Below, in pieces: positions 7,670-16,104 of a stretch of DNA of 64,000 nucleotides. Source of the stretch: Lederbergia lenta NBRC 16444 (GTDB lineage: Bacteria; Bacillota; Bacilli; Bacillales; Bacillaceae_C); assembly GCF_001591545.1 (NCBI RefSeq), contig NZ_BCVC01000002.1, positions 406,580 through 470,579 on the forward strand, written 5' to 3'. Made by a program: the position numbers and the translations under genes. How positions within the stretch are numbered: the first letter of the stretch is position 1; each line of letters opens with the position of its first letter. Below the pieces are notes generated by a model. It was not told the DNA's origin. It saw nothing but the letters and a program-made list of their open reading frames with translations, and searched no databases.

Positions 7670-8748
7670 TTTCTCACCTTCCTTGCGATGATTACGAGTA
7701 GTAATAATAAGGGAATATAGAAGTAATTAATAATGATTCCTATGTTTCCAACCCATGTGATATATTGATCTATTTGTTGCCTTGTCTGCAGTATTAAAGA
7801 GATAATTAGTACGAGAGGTGCAATGATATATAAGGACACTTTTTGCGAGATATTGATTGTCTTCTTTATTATTCTGCTAGCACACCATAGGGCGATGCAA
7901 ATATTAGGAAGAATAACAAGGCTCCAAGTTGTAATTCCGATATATTCAAATCGCCAAATGAATGAGAGCTTTACTATTTTCCACATAGATAAGGTGGGCC
8001 AAATCACATGTTGAAGTTGTTCTTCACTATAATAACTGAAGGATAAAATCGTAATATATAAGTAAATAAACCCGGTAAATAACAGTCCTAAATGTGCCCA
8101 CTTTTTACCATCCATTCCGTTCTGAATAAAAGGGTAGAAAATTAGTAAGGTTTCATACCCCAGGTAAGAGATCGATAAATGAAGTGATGCTTTGAAAATA
8201 TCTTGTAAAGAATGATCTAATATGGGCAGAAAATCGGAGAAATCGGTATATGGTAGAGTAAATAAAAAGATGAAATATAAGTAGAAGGGGATGATTACAC
8301 TAAAAAAAGCAATACCGACAATTGTTCTAAATCCCCCATTAATAATATAAATAGCCAATAGTAAAAAACTGAGCGTGAACCAAAAAACACTTCCATTAAG
8401 AAAAACCCAGGTCTGCAAAATTTCAACATAAGGTCTTACAATCGTGACCGTTATAATAATAAAATAAATAGCGAAAAGGAGATTGAAAATTCTACCGACT
8501 ATTTTTCCATATACAAAATAATGAGTATCGATTAAATCCCCTTTCCCTAGTTTCACGATTTTAAAAATAATAAACATGATAATATGTGAAAATGCCAAAG
8601 CAATTAAGACAGAAATCCACGAATCATAACCCGCCGTTTTCGCGATAAAACGCTGAAATCCGAGCGCGCCAACCCCTATTTGCATCGAGTGAATGATGAA
8701 AAAAACGAGAAATGGTGCTATTTGTTTACCTTTTGGTATCGAATCCAT
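7666..8748 (-). CDS. GerAB/ArcD/ProY family germination transporter-like protein (B subunit)
   Basis: 360 residues with about ten hydrophobic segments, of the spore-permease branch of the amino acid/polyamine transporter superfamily. The N-terminal IGVGALGFQRFIAKTAGYDSWISV stretch is typical of GerAB proteins. GGAGGG lies 8 nt before the ATG. In known receptors the B subunit binds the germinant inside the membrane. It sits 21 nt downstream of gerA and overlaps gerC by 4 nt. Confidence 0.93.
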   Translation of the reverse strand: MDSIPKGKQIAPFLVFFIIHSMQIGVGALGFQRFIAKTAGYDSWISVLIALAFSHIIMFIIFKIVKLGKGDLIDTHYFVYGKIVGRIFNLLFAIYFIIITVTIVRPYVEILQTWVFLNGSVFWFTLSFLLLAIYIINGGFRTIVGIAFFSVIIPFYLYFIFLFTLPYTDFSDFLPILDHSLQDIFKASLHLSISYLGYETLLIFYPFIQNGMDGKKWAHLGLLFTGFIYLYITILSFSYYSEEQLQHVIWPTLSMWKIVKLSFIWRFEYIGITTWSLVILPNICIALWCASRIIKKTINISQKVSLYIIAPLVLIISLILQTRQQIDQYITWVGNIGIIINYFYIPLLLLLVIIARKVRK

Positions 8749-8769
8749 TTATCATTCCCTCCGAATCAA

Positions 8770-10281
8770 TCATTCATCAATATCCTTACTTTTCTTTTTT
8801 TGTTTAGGTTGGAAGCGAAGCGGTTGTTGGCTATGCAAAAAACCTGGACGCATTGTTTGTTTAATAAGTGGTCCCCGAATGATTGAATCTTTTAGATCGG
8901 ATAATCGCGGGGGATATATTGGTTCCAGATATGGACGATCTAATGATGTTAGGCGTATTAAGTGGGTTAATACAAAATAGGCGCATAAATTTATACCGAG
9001 TAATCCCCATAAGTGTGCTACAAATAAAAACGGAAAACGAAGAAGTCTAATCGTATTACTAATTTTATAAACAGGTGTTGTGAATGCTGCTAATGCGCCA
9101 ATAGATACGAAAATTAACAACACATTACTCGTTAATCCGGCATCTACTACAGCGGTACCAAGAACAATACCGCCAACAATACCAATTGTTTGTCCAACCT
9201 TTGTAGGCAATCTTGCACCTGCTTCACGCAAAAGCTCGATTGCTAATTCCAAAAAAAAAGCTTCTATAATCGGTGGAAAAGGGACGTTTTCTCTTGAACT
9301 AATTAATGTAGCCATTAAGTCTTTTGGGATAATTTCAGGGTGATATGTCAAAATCGCTACATATATTGGAGTTGCTAAAACGGAAAAAATAACCCCAACT
9401 GTCCTTAACAGCCTAATAAAGGAACTTAAATACCAGTTGTTTAAATAATCTTCAAAGGAATTAAAAAAGGAAAAAATATTTGTTGGACCTAACAAGGCAA
9501 AAGGCGAGCCATTAACAAGCACAGCCACTTTGCCCTCACAAAGCGAAGCAGCTACTTTTGCCGGATTTTCGGTATTCATCAATTGCGGAAAAGGTGAATG
9601 ATAATTATCTGAGATCAGTTCTTCAATAAAGGAGCTATCCAGTATCTGATCAAATGTAATCCCGGTAATTCGCTGTGTTAATGTGTCAACGATTTCTGTA
9701 TTCGTCATTCCTTCGATATACATGATAACGATACGTGTTTTCGTAAGCGTTCCAATAATATGCTCTTCTACCACTAGTTCCTTCAGTGGTATTCTCGATC
9801 TTACGAGATTCAGATTTTGATCGATTGATTCCACGAATGCTGTTTTAGGCCCATCAACTGTATACTCTATTTCTAATTCAGTAATATTTCGGCCGATTTC
9901 TGCACGTGCAGTAATCAAGGCGGCTTTCTTCTCTTCGTCATCAAATCTAATTAATACACAACCTTCTAATAAACACCTCTCCATTTCAGTCAGATCTGAT
10001 GTAATGATACATTGCATTTTTGGAACTAACTGATTAATATCTGCTAGCGTCGAAAAGTCTCCTTCAAGCAAATAGGGCAGTATATCTTCTCGAAGAATTC
10101 GGTTATCTACCAAAGTAGAAAAGAATCCAATTGAGAAGTCCATTTTCGTTTGTTGATTAGTAGCCTTTGATTGGTTGAAATCACTTGATTTAGCTAATTC
10201 AGTTAGTAAAGAAGAAAGGGATTCCTGTGCATTTGAATTGCTTGCTTTTATGACTTGTTTTTTCTTGAAAAATAATGACAT
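8770..10281 (-). CDS. GerA family spore germination protein (A subunit)
   Basis: 503 residues, the A subunit of a GerA-type nutrient receptor. The first roughly 290 residues are hydrophilic; several membrane segments follow, with the conserved PFPPIIEAFFLELAIELLREAG and TKVGQTIGIVGG region at about 330-365. The C-terminal tail is basic (QPKQKKKSKD). AAGGGGAG lies 6 nt before the ATG. It is the first gene of an intact A-B-C operon, which argues for a working receptor. In Bacillus such operons are read by sigma-G in the forespore; I could not confirm a sigma-G promoter by eye. Confidence 0.94.
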   Translation of the reverse strand: MSLFFKKKQVIKASNSNAQESLSSLLTELAKSSDFNQSKATNQQTKMDFSIGFFSTLVDNRILREDILPYLLEGDFSTLADINQLVPKMQCIITSDLTEMERCLLEGCVLIRFDDEEKKAALITARAEIGRNITELEIEYTVDGPKTAFVESIDQNLNLVRSRIPLKELVVEEHIIGTLTKTRIVIMYIEGMTNTEIVDTLTQRITGITFDQILDSSFIEELISDNYHSPFPQLMNTENPAKVAASLCEGKVAVLVNGSPFALLGPTNIFSFFNSFEDYLNNWYLSSFIRLLRTVGVIFSVLATPIYVAILTYHPEIIPKDLMATLISSRENVPFPPIIEAFFLELAIELLREAGARLPTKVGQTIGIVGGIVLGTAVVDAGLTSNVLLIFVSIGALAAFTTPVYKISNTIRLLRFPFLFVAHLWGLLGINLCAYFVLTHLIRLTSLDRPYLEPIYPPRLSDLKDSIIRGPLIKQTMRPGFLHSQQPLRFQPKQKKKSKDIDE

Positions 10282-10322
10282 TGTCTACTCCCCTTCCAAC
10301 AAGATTTTGCCCCAAACTCCAT

Positions 10323-10364
10323 AAAAAATACAGGGTATGTTCATTCAATTTGAACATACCCTGT
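10323..10364 (-). terminator. Terminator of the regulator/membrane-protein pair
   Basis: 13-bp stem CAGGGTATGTTCA / TGAACATACCCTG with a 7-nt loop. Read on the minus strand it is followed by TATTTTTTAT. It separates the upstream pair from the germination operon. Confidence 0.85.
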
Positions 10365-10374
10365 AGGAGAGTAT

Positions 10375-10842
10375 TTAGCCGATTTTTCTAATGTGTATAT
10401 AATAGGTGAGAATTTGTACAGTCGGAACAATTAAGATTAAAAGGATTGGATAGTAAGCAATTCTTTCTTGAAAAAGCGGATAGAATACGCACAGTGTTGC
10501 TGCAATAGGTGCAGTAACCCATGTTGATATAAATGCTCTTCTGCACGCTTCACCTGATATTTGTTTCTCTCGTTCATCATCCTCCGAAAATTCGAAGGGG
10601 AATAGCAATAAAGAGCTCTTTTGCTTATATTTTTTTTGACGGTTATATATGATTAACAAAATGGCACCGAATAAAATTAAAAAAACGAAAGGCATTATAT
10701 AAAAGGAAATTTCCCAAGGTGGTTCGGGATTTGCTAACACGCCAGAAAATTGAACGAGTGTGTTATAAAGAGAAATTAAACACCACCCAGCAAGGCCAAT
10801 TGTTACAAGACTACAAATCATTGTTATAAAGGGTTTCTTCAT
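10375..10842 (-). CDS. Four-helix membrane protein paired with an XRE regulator
   Basis: 155 residues with about four hydrophobic helices (residues 5-30, 48-68, 103-125, 130-150). A charged cytoplasmic loop FSEDDEREKQISGEACRRAF sits between helices 2 and 3. AAGGAGG lies 7 nt before the ATG, and the start overlaps the stop of the upstream regulator by 4 nt. Small membrane proteins next to 70-residue XRE regulators are common in Firmicutes and are poorly understood. I do not recognise a specific function. Confidence 0.75.
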   Translation of the reverse strand: MKKPFITMICSLVTIGLAGWCLISLYNTLVQFSGVLANPEPPWEISFYIMPFVFLILFGAILLIIYNRQKKYKQKSSLLLFPFEFSEDDEREKQISGEACRRAFISTWVTAPIAATLCVFYPLFQERIAYYPILLILIVPTVQILTYYIHIRKIG

Positions 10843-11057
10843 TTTGTCTCCTCCTTATCATCATCAAGCCAAAAAACTTCTTCCATGGGCAGATTGACAG
10901 CTTTGCAGATTGCCAATCCAAGCAGCAGAGAAGGCACATAATCACCTTTCTCTAGAGCAGCAATCGTCTGGCGAGTAACGCCGGCTAATCCAGCTAAATC
11001 TGATTGTGAATAGTTAAACCGAGCCCGTAACTCTTTTACACGGTTTTGAATAACCAC
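10839..11057 (-). CDS. Small XRE/Cro-type transcriptional regulator (72 aa)
   Basis: A 72-residue helix-turn-helix protein. The GTG start was chosen because AAGGAGG lies 8 nt upstream; the frame is open for 42 more codons but without a start signal. The HTH spans about residues 5-60, with YSQSDLAGLAGVTRQTIAALEKG as core and the typical AICKAVNLPMEEVFW tail. It overlaps the membrane-protein gene by 4 nt, so both come from one mRNA. A TATAAT-like box lies about 30 nt upstream. This type usually controls its own operon. Confidence 0.87.
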   Translation of the reverse strand: MVIQNRVKELRARFNYSQSDLAGLAGVTRQTIAALEKGDYVPSLLLGLAICKAVNLPMEEVFWLDDDKEETK

Positions 11058-11164
11058 ATATTCTACCTCCTTGTTAAGTTGAGTTAACATTATATAAACA
11101 TTGTAGAATGGAATTAACAAAATGTAAAGCCTAATTAACATTAAAGGTGAACAAGTGCCTAAAA

Positions 11165-11191
11165 TTGTTTGAGTGCCTGGCACTCAAACAA
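11165..11191. repeat. 27-bp palindrome with GTGCCTGGCAC core
   Basis: Perfect palindrome with 13-nt arms around a central T, with GTGCCTGGCAC at the centre and TTGTTTGA flanks. The core is shared with the 45-bp repeats at 6558 and 14061, so it looks like a reduced or rearranged family member. It lies between the regulator promoter and the 3' end of glcF. Confidence 0.75.
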
Positions 11192-11230
11192 ACTAACAAA
11201 CCCTAACAAATGCAAAAGACCCAAAGAGTA

Positions 11231-12574
11231 TTATCTCTTCGGGTTAATTTCTGATTTTGCAGCTTTTAGTAATACATCAGCAATATGAAATGCTTCTACT
11301 TTTCCTTGCAATCCAGCACGCTCAATTCCGAGTTTCATTTGTAAGAGGCAACCAGGATTGGCTGTCACTATTATTCCAGGTTGGACAGATTCTACGTGTT
11401 CCATTTTGTGGTCCAAGATTTGCATCGACATTTCTGGTTCAACAATATTGTATATACCAGCAGATCCACAACAACGATCCGCTTCAGGCATTTCGCGGAA
11501 TTCGGCATTAGTAATGGCATTAAGTAATTGGCGAGGGGCGGCAGCAGTGTGCATCACATTTCGCAAGTGGCACGAATCTTGATAGGTGAATATAGCACCA
11601 GGTAAACACAATGAATATTCACGATGAAAGTCCAATTCATACAGAATTTGTGAAATATCTCTTAGCTTCTGGGTAAATACCTTCGCGCGTTCGTTCCATT
11701 CAAAATCGTCAGCTAATAAATGGTCATAGCCAATAAGAAATCCGCCACATCCACCAGCATTTGTTACAATATAGTCTGCGTTTGTATCTTCAAATGCGGC
11801 AATATTCTTTTTAGCCAGCTCGATTGCTTTCGCTTTTTCTCCACTATGTCCATGCAATGCTCCGCAACAACCTTGACTTTTAGGTATAACGACATCGCAT
11901 CCAGCCATTTGTAGCAACTCTAATGTTGCATCATTCGTTTTCATGAACATTGTATCCATAAGACAGCCAGAAAAAAATGCGACAGTTTTCGTTTTTACTG
12001 TATTTGCTTGTAAAAAATCTGGTCGCTCCTTCATCTCGTTCTTTTTTGGGACTTCCGGCAATACACGTTCCATTTGTGCGAGGTTTTCAGGGAATAGCTT
12101 CATAAATCCAATTTTTCGAACCGTTTTTTGTAAACCCGAACGTTGGTAAAAACCGAGCAACCCGGTGAGGTTTACCATTCTATTTTGATGTGGAAATAGT
12201 CCCTCAAACACCGTGTTTCGTACAGCTTTTACAGAAACGCTATGTTTTTTGTTTTGAGAAATAATATCTCGAGCATCCTCTAAAAGCATGCCGTAATTTA
12301 CACCGGCAGGGCAAGCTGGTTCGCATGCCCTACATCCAAGACAAAGATCAAGTGATTCTTCCACATCATCATCAAATTCAATCATGCCATCTGCCACTGC
12401 TTTCATTAACGCAATTCGACCTCGAGGCGAGTGTTTTTCTTGAAAATTTGTTTCGATATATGTAGGGCAAGCAGGTAGACAAAATCCACAGCGCATGCAG
12501 TTTAGAAGCTCGTCCATATCCATCTTTTCTGCAAATTGTTGTTGAATTTTTTTACTTTCTTCTGTTGCGATCAT
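11231..12574 (-). CDS. glcF: Glycolate oxidase iron-sulfur subunit GlcF
   Basis: 447 residues. Two 4Fe-4S ferredoxin motifs lie near the N-terminus (CMRCGFCLPACP and CLGCRACEPACP), and two cysteine-rich CCG domains follow (CCGALHGH and CCGSAGIY). This is the layout of GlcF and related (Fe-S)-binding oxidoreductase subunits. It passes electrons from the flavin subunit to the respiratory chain. The start overlaps the glcD stop by 4 nt. No separate glcE is present, as in the ysfC-ysfD pair of B. subtilis. Lactate or another 2-hydroxy acid is possible as substrate. Confidence 0.9.
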   Translation of the reverse strand: MIATEESKKIQQQFAEKMDMDELLNCMRCGFCLPACPTYIETNFQEKHSPRGRIALMKAVADGMIEFDDDVEESLDLCLGCRACEPACPAGVNYGMLLEDARDIISQNKKHSVSVKAVRNTVFEGLFPHQNRMVNLTGLLGFYQRSGLQKTVRKIGFMKLFPENLAQMERVLPEVPKKNEMKERPDFLQANTVKTKTVAFFSGCLMDTMFMKTNDATLELLQMAGCDVVIPKSQGCCGALHGHSGEKAKAIELAKKNIAAFEDTNADYIVTNAGGCGGFLIGYDHLLADDFEWNERAKVFTQKLRDISQILYELDFHREYSLCLPGAIFTYQDSCHLRNVMHTAAAPRQLLNAITNAEFREMPEADRCCGSAGIYNIVEPEMSMQILDHKMEHVESVQPGIIVTANPGCLLQMKLGIERAGLQGKVEAFHIADVLLKAAKSEINPKR

Positions 12575-13983
12575 CTTGCTACCACCACTCTTTTTCTACT
12601 TTCTTTTGCAAACATTTTCCCTGGATTCATAATATTATTTGGATCAAATGCATGCTTAATCGAATGCATCGCTGCAATACCTTCCGGTCCAAGCTTCCAT
12701 TCTAAATAAGGTGCCTTGACAAGCCCAACACCGTGTTCACCTGTAATTGTTCCACCTAGATCAATTGCAACAGCAAAAATTTCTTCAAATGCTTTTTCCA
12801 CACGTTCCATTTCTTCTTGATCACGTATATCAGTGGGACATGTAGGATGTAAATTTCCATCTCCAGCGTGCCCAAATGTACAAATTTTCACATCATATTT
12901 CTCTGCGATTTTTTCTATCGCATTAACCATTTTTGCTATTTCAGATCGCGGAACAGTCGCGTCTTCTAGAATTGTTGTTGGTTTAAGTCTTGCCAAGGCC
13001 GACAGTGCAGAACGCCGTGCAGCACTTAATAATTCTGCTGTTTTCTCATCTTTAGCAATCTCAACTGATTCAGCATCTTCTTCTCGACAAATCGCTGCAA
13101 TCATTTCCATATCGCGTTCAACAACTTCGGGAGGACCATCTTGCTCAATTAATAAAACCGCCTTCACATTCGTTGGCAGCCCAATCTTCGCAAAATCCTC
13201 AACAGCTTCAAGTGTTGGCTGATCTAAAAATTCAAGTGTCGCGGGAATAATTTTATTTGATATTATTTTAGAAACAGAACGAGCGGCAGCATCAAGGTTT
13301 TGATAAAGAGCAAGTAATGTTTTCTTCGTTTCCGGCATAGGGATAAGTTTTAATGTAGCTTCTGTAATAATACCGAGCGTCCCTTCAGATCCCACGAACA
13401 AACGAGTAAGATCATACCCGGCAACATCTTTAGCCAATTTACCACCAGTACGAATAATATCTCCATTAGGGAGGACTGCTTCAATGGCCAAAACATAATC
13501 CCGGGTAACACCGTATTTAAGGCCACGTAATCCACCGGAATTTTCATTTAAATTTCCACCAATGGTTGAGATACTCATGGAGCTTGGATCTGGTGGGTAA
13601 AATAACCCTTTTGCTTCGACAGCTTTAATTAGATCAATGGTAATAGTCCCTGGTTGAACTGTAACTGTTAAGTTATCTTCGTCAATTTCAAGAATTTGGT
13701 TCATATGTTTAAACAATAAAACAATTCCACCTTCGGTTGGAGTCGTCCCAGCACATAGGTTTGTCCCAGATCCTCTTGGAACAATAGGAACCTTATTTTT
13801 ATTGCAAAAACGTAATATCTTTGAAACCTCCTCTGTGTTTCGGGGAGAAACAACAGCATCAGGCATGGATTGGTACTGTGGAGATGCATCATATGAATAT
13901 ACTAATCTGCCAACTTGAGAATCATCAAAATTCTCCTTGCCGACAATAGAGATAAGTTTTTCTGAAATCTGCGTTGAAAGCAT
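12571..13983 (-). CDS. glcD: Glycolate oxidase FAD-linked subunit GlcD
   Basis: 470 residues counted from the ATG 7 nt after GAGGG; a weaker ATG lies five codons earlier. It is an FAD-linked oxidase of the VAO family with PRGSGTNLCAGTTP in the FAD-binding part (about 70-85), GLKYGVTRDYVL, and the C-terminal FGHAGDGNLHPT and GTITGEHGVG motifs. It should oxidise glycolate or a similar 2-hydroxy acid to the keto acid and reduce GlcF. It is the first gene of a two-gene operon. The 45-bp palindrome copy B lies just upstream. Confidence 0.91.
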   Translation of the reverse strand: MLSTQISEKLISIVGKENFDDSQVGRLVYSYDASPQYQSMPDAVVSPRNTEEVSKILRFCNKNKVPIVPRGSGTNLCAGTTPTEGGIVLLFKHMNQILEIDEDNLTVTVQPGTITIDLIKAVEAKGLFYPPDPSSMSISTIGGNLNENSGGLRGLKYGVTRDYVLAIEAVLPNGDIIRTGGKLAKDVAGYDLTRLFVGSEGTLGIITEATLKLIPMPETKKTLLALYQNLDAAARSVSKIISNKIIPATLEFLDQPTLEAVEDFAKIGLPTNVKAVLLIEQDGPPEVVERDMEMIAAICREEDAESVEIAKDEKTAELLSAARRSALSALARLKPTTILEDATVPRSEIAKMVNAIEKIAEKYDVKICTFGHAGDGNLHPTCPTDIRDQEEMERVEKAFEEIFAVAIDLGGTITGEHGVGLVKAPYLEWKLGPEGIAAMHSIKHAFDPNNIMNPGKMFAKESRKRVVVAR

Positions 13984-14060
13984 TATTTTTTCCCTCATTT
14001 CTATAACTATATTTAATTATAGAAATGTAAGGGCTTTTACGCAAGGGGAGAGAGTGCAAA

Positions 14061-14105
14061 GTGCCAGGCACCAAAACAATTCAGAATTGTTTCGGTGCCT
14101 GGCAC
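14061..14105. repeat. 45-bp nested palindrome, copy B
   Basis: Identical over 45 bp to the element at 6558-6602, including AAA before and TGG after. It lies downstream of a coat gene and upstream of glcD. Confidence 0.85.
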
Positions 14106-14113
14106 TGGTTCAA

Positions 14114-14446
14114 TTATTGCATTGTTCCGTTGTATGGAAATTGGTTAGAGTATCCAGCGTGTTGTTGGTAAGATTGTTGAATTTTTTGTTGATCCTCTGC
14201 TTCTAATTTATACCAACCTTTTTGGAACATGGAGACGAATAGATCTCGTTGTTTCTGTTGTGTTTCATTAAAAATAGTAAGTATATCATCGTAAAGATGC
14301 TGGTGGCTAGCTTCGTGTAAAGCTATAGTATAGGCATTTGTCATATATTTTTCGGTTGATAGCATATCATTTAGAAAATCACGTTCATTCATTTGCGGTG
14401 TTTTGGGAACTTGCATCGAAGGATTTTGAATTTTTTGGTTTGGCAT
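14114..14446 (-). CDS. CotF-like spore coat protein (110 aa)
   Basis: 110 residues from the ATG that follows AAGGAGG by 6 nt. The core FLNDMLSTEKYMTNAYTIALHEASHQHLYDDIL belongs to the CotF/COG5577 family of helical, ferritin-fold-like spore coat proteins. The C-terminus is rich in Gln and Tyr (QQSYQQHAGYSNQFPYN), as often found in coat proteins that become crosslinked. It lies 16 nt downstream of a second CotF-like gene. Expression in the mother cell is inferred from the family. Confidence 0.85.
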   Translation of the reverse strand: MPNQKIQNPSMQVPKTPQMNERDFLNDMLSTEKYMTNAYTIALHEASHQHLYDDILTIFNETQQKQRDLFVSMFQKGWYKLEAEDQQKIQQSYQQHAGYSNQFPYNGTMQ

Positions 14447-14462
14447 CGATAAGCCTCCTTTG

Positions 14463-14732
14463 TCATTGGATAAATGTATTTGATTGTTGCTTTTCTTGTA
14501 AATGTCCAAGTAATTTTTCATAATGTTGTTGATGCATTTGTCCACAGGAATTAATTAACGCCTTAATTTGCTGATCTTGACATTGACTTGCAGCGAAATG
14601 AGCCTTTTTCATTGCCAATAAATTCCACGCGAGCATATCATTAATATAGGCAAAGTCTTTTGTCGTGATAATATGGGGTGGTTGCTGCATGACATTTTGT
14701 TGATTTTGCTGATTCATTTGTTGATTTTGCAA
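14463..14732 (-). CDS. CotF-like spore coat protein, small (89 aa)
   Basis: 89 residues from a TTG start 7 nt after AAAGGAGG; an in-frame ATG lies five codons later. The N-terminus is Gln/Asn-rich (QNQQMNQQNQQN). A CotF-type helix pair follows: ITTKDFAYINDMLAWNLLAMKKA and the partner helix around LINSCGQMHQQHYEKLLGHL. It is the upstream member of a two-gene coat operon. Confidence 0.83.
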   Translation of the reverse strand: MQNQQMNQQNQQNVMQQPPHIITTKDFAYINDMLAWNLLAMKKAHFAASQCQDQQIKALINSCGQMHQQHYEKLLGHLQEKQQSNTFIQ

Positions 14733-15049
14733 ATTATTTCCTCCTTTATTTTGGAAGTTAAATATTGTTATTTAAAAGTTTTTACGAATAGTGTTGACCT
14801 TCAGCTCCTGTGCCTATTGATTAGCAGATTTTGGGATTCCTTACAATTGATAAGTAAAAAACGATTTGTCATCATTAAGGTTTCCTTTCGCACACTCTGT
14901 TACATCGATGATCAAGACACTTGCGCTTTTGCTCTATTCACGTCTTATCATGCCAGGTGTATACGAATTTATACTAAAATTGAAGGCGAGATGCTATATT
15001 TAATAAGAGGGATTATTTGTAGCTTTGTAGAAGAGAGGAGTGGATCTCC
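14733..15049. other. 317-bp intergenic region, divergent
   Basis: Lies between divergently read coat and proline dehydrogenase genes, so it should hold both promoters. A TATACT at 14969 is a possible -10 box for the plus-strand gene. I found no FadR-like site, riboswitch or small ORF with a ribosome binding site. Confidence 0.4.
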
Positions 15050-15970
15050 GTGGAAAAAGCAATGCGCAATTTCTTTTTATTTTTATCGAAAAATAAAACA
15101 CTTACGAAGGCAGCAAAAAAATACGGTCTTAAGTTTGGGGCTGCAAGATTTGTGGCAGGAGATACCCTTGAACAAGCAATTCAAGTGATCAAAGAAATGA
15201 ATGATAAAGGTCTTGCTGTTACAATTGATTACTTAGGTGAATTTGTCGATAATGAAACAGAAGCAAATATAATGGTTAAAAATGCTATTGAGGCGATTAA
15301 AGCCATTGCGCAATATGGTCTTAACTCTCAAGTATCTTTGAAACTCACTTCAATGGGATTAGATCTCTCAGATGAACTTGTTTTGGAAAATATGCAGAAA
15401 ATCATGAATACGGCAGAAGAGAATCATGTATTCATTACGATCGATATGGAAGATTTCACACGTTGTCAAAAAACATTAGACATGTTCAAACATTTAAAAA
15501 TGAAATATGAAAATGTCGGGACCGTAATTCAAGCATATTTATATCGTACAAAAGCAGATATGGTTGATTTGGAGGAATATTCCCCGAATCTACGTTTAGT
15601 TAAAGGGGCTTATAAGGAATCGTCTAAAGTAGCTTTCCCGGAAAAAGAGGATGTAGATAATAATTTTAAGGAGATCATTAAAATCCATCTATTAAATGGT
15701 CATTACACAGCGATCGCTACACATGATGACATGATTATTGATTTTGTGAAAAAGTTTGTAAAGAATAAGGCGATTCCAAAAGAGCAGTTTGAATTTCAAA
15801 TGTTGTATGGTATAAGACCTGAACAACAAATAGAATTAGTGGAGCAAGGTTATAAAATGCGAGTATATATACCATATGGTACAGATTGGTACGGATATTT
15901 TATGCGCAGACTTGCGGAACGACCAGCTAATGTCATGTTTGTGTTGAAAGGCATTTTTACTAAAAAATAA
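15050..15970 (+). CDS. fadM: Proline dehydrogenase, FadM-like
   Basis: 306-residue TIM-barrel flavoenzyme that oxidises proline to pyrroline-5-carboxylate. GTG start with AGAGGAG about 9 nt upstream. Visible markers are the DYLGEFV strand, the SLKLTSMGLD and ITIDMEDF strands, LVKGAYKE with the conserved Lys, FQMLYGIRPE, and the C-terminal RVYIPYGTDWYGYFMRRLAERP that binds substrate and FAD. Its place just before fadN-fadA-fadE corresponds to yusM (fadM) of B. subtilis, which is why I use that symbol. It is separated from fadN by a region with its own operator. Confidence 0.9.
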   Translation: MEKAMRNFFLFLSKNKTLTKAAKKYGLKFGAARFVAGDTLEQAIQVIKEMNDKGLAVTIDYLGEFVDNETEANIMVKNAIEAIKAIAQYGLNSQVSLKLTSMGLDLSDELVLENMQKIMNTAEENHVFITIDMEDFTRCQKTLDMFKHLKMKYENVGTVIQAYLYRTKADMVDLEEYSPNLRLVKGAYKESSKVAFPEKEDVDNNFKEIIKIHLLNGHYTAIATHDDMIIDFVKKFVKNKAIPKEQFEFQMLYGIRPEQQIELVEQGYKMRVYIPYGTDWYGYFMRRLAERPANVMFVLKGIFTKK

Positions 15971-16062
15971 CATAATCTATTGTATATTTTGATTGCAAGC
16001 TAAGGTGAAATCCGATATATTAATAATAATCATACATTTACTTATATTTTTTTAATTAAAAA

Positions 16063-16080
16063 TGAGTGAGTGTTCATTCA
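16063..16080. promoter_or_regulatory. FadR-like operator
   Basis: TGAGTGAGTGTTCATTCA matches the B. subtilis FadR box TGAATGANTANTCATTCA at 16 of 18 positions. It lies 25 nt before the fadN GTG. FadR represses beta-oxidation genes and is released by long-chain acyl-CoA. Confidence 0.8.
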
Positions 16081-16104
16081 AGAAAAGTGAAGGGGGAATA
16101 TAAT

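Noticed and set aside
12833..13222. 129-codon plus-strand ORF opposite glcD
   Set aside because: It is an antisense shadow of glcD with a Ser/Ile-rich composition and no start signal, like the other long reverse frames opposite real genes.
14673..15188. 171-codon plus-strand ORF over the fadM start
   Set aside because: It is out of frame with fadM, lacks a ribosome binding site and covers the coat-gene promoter.
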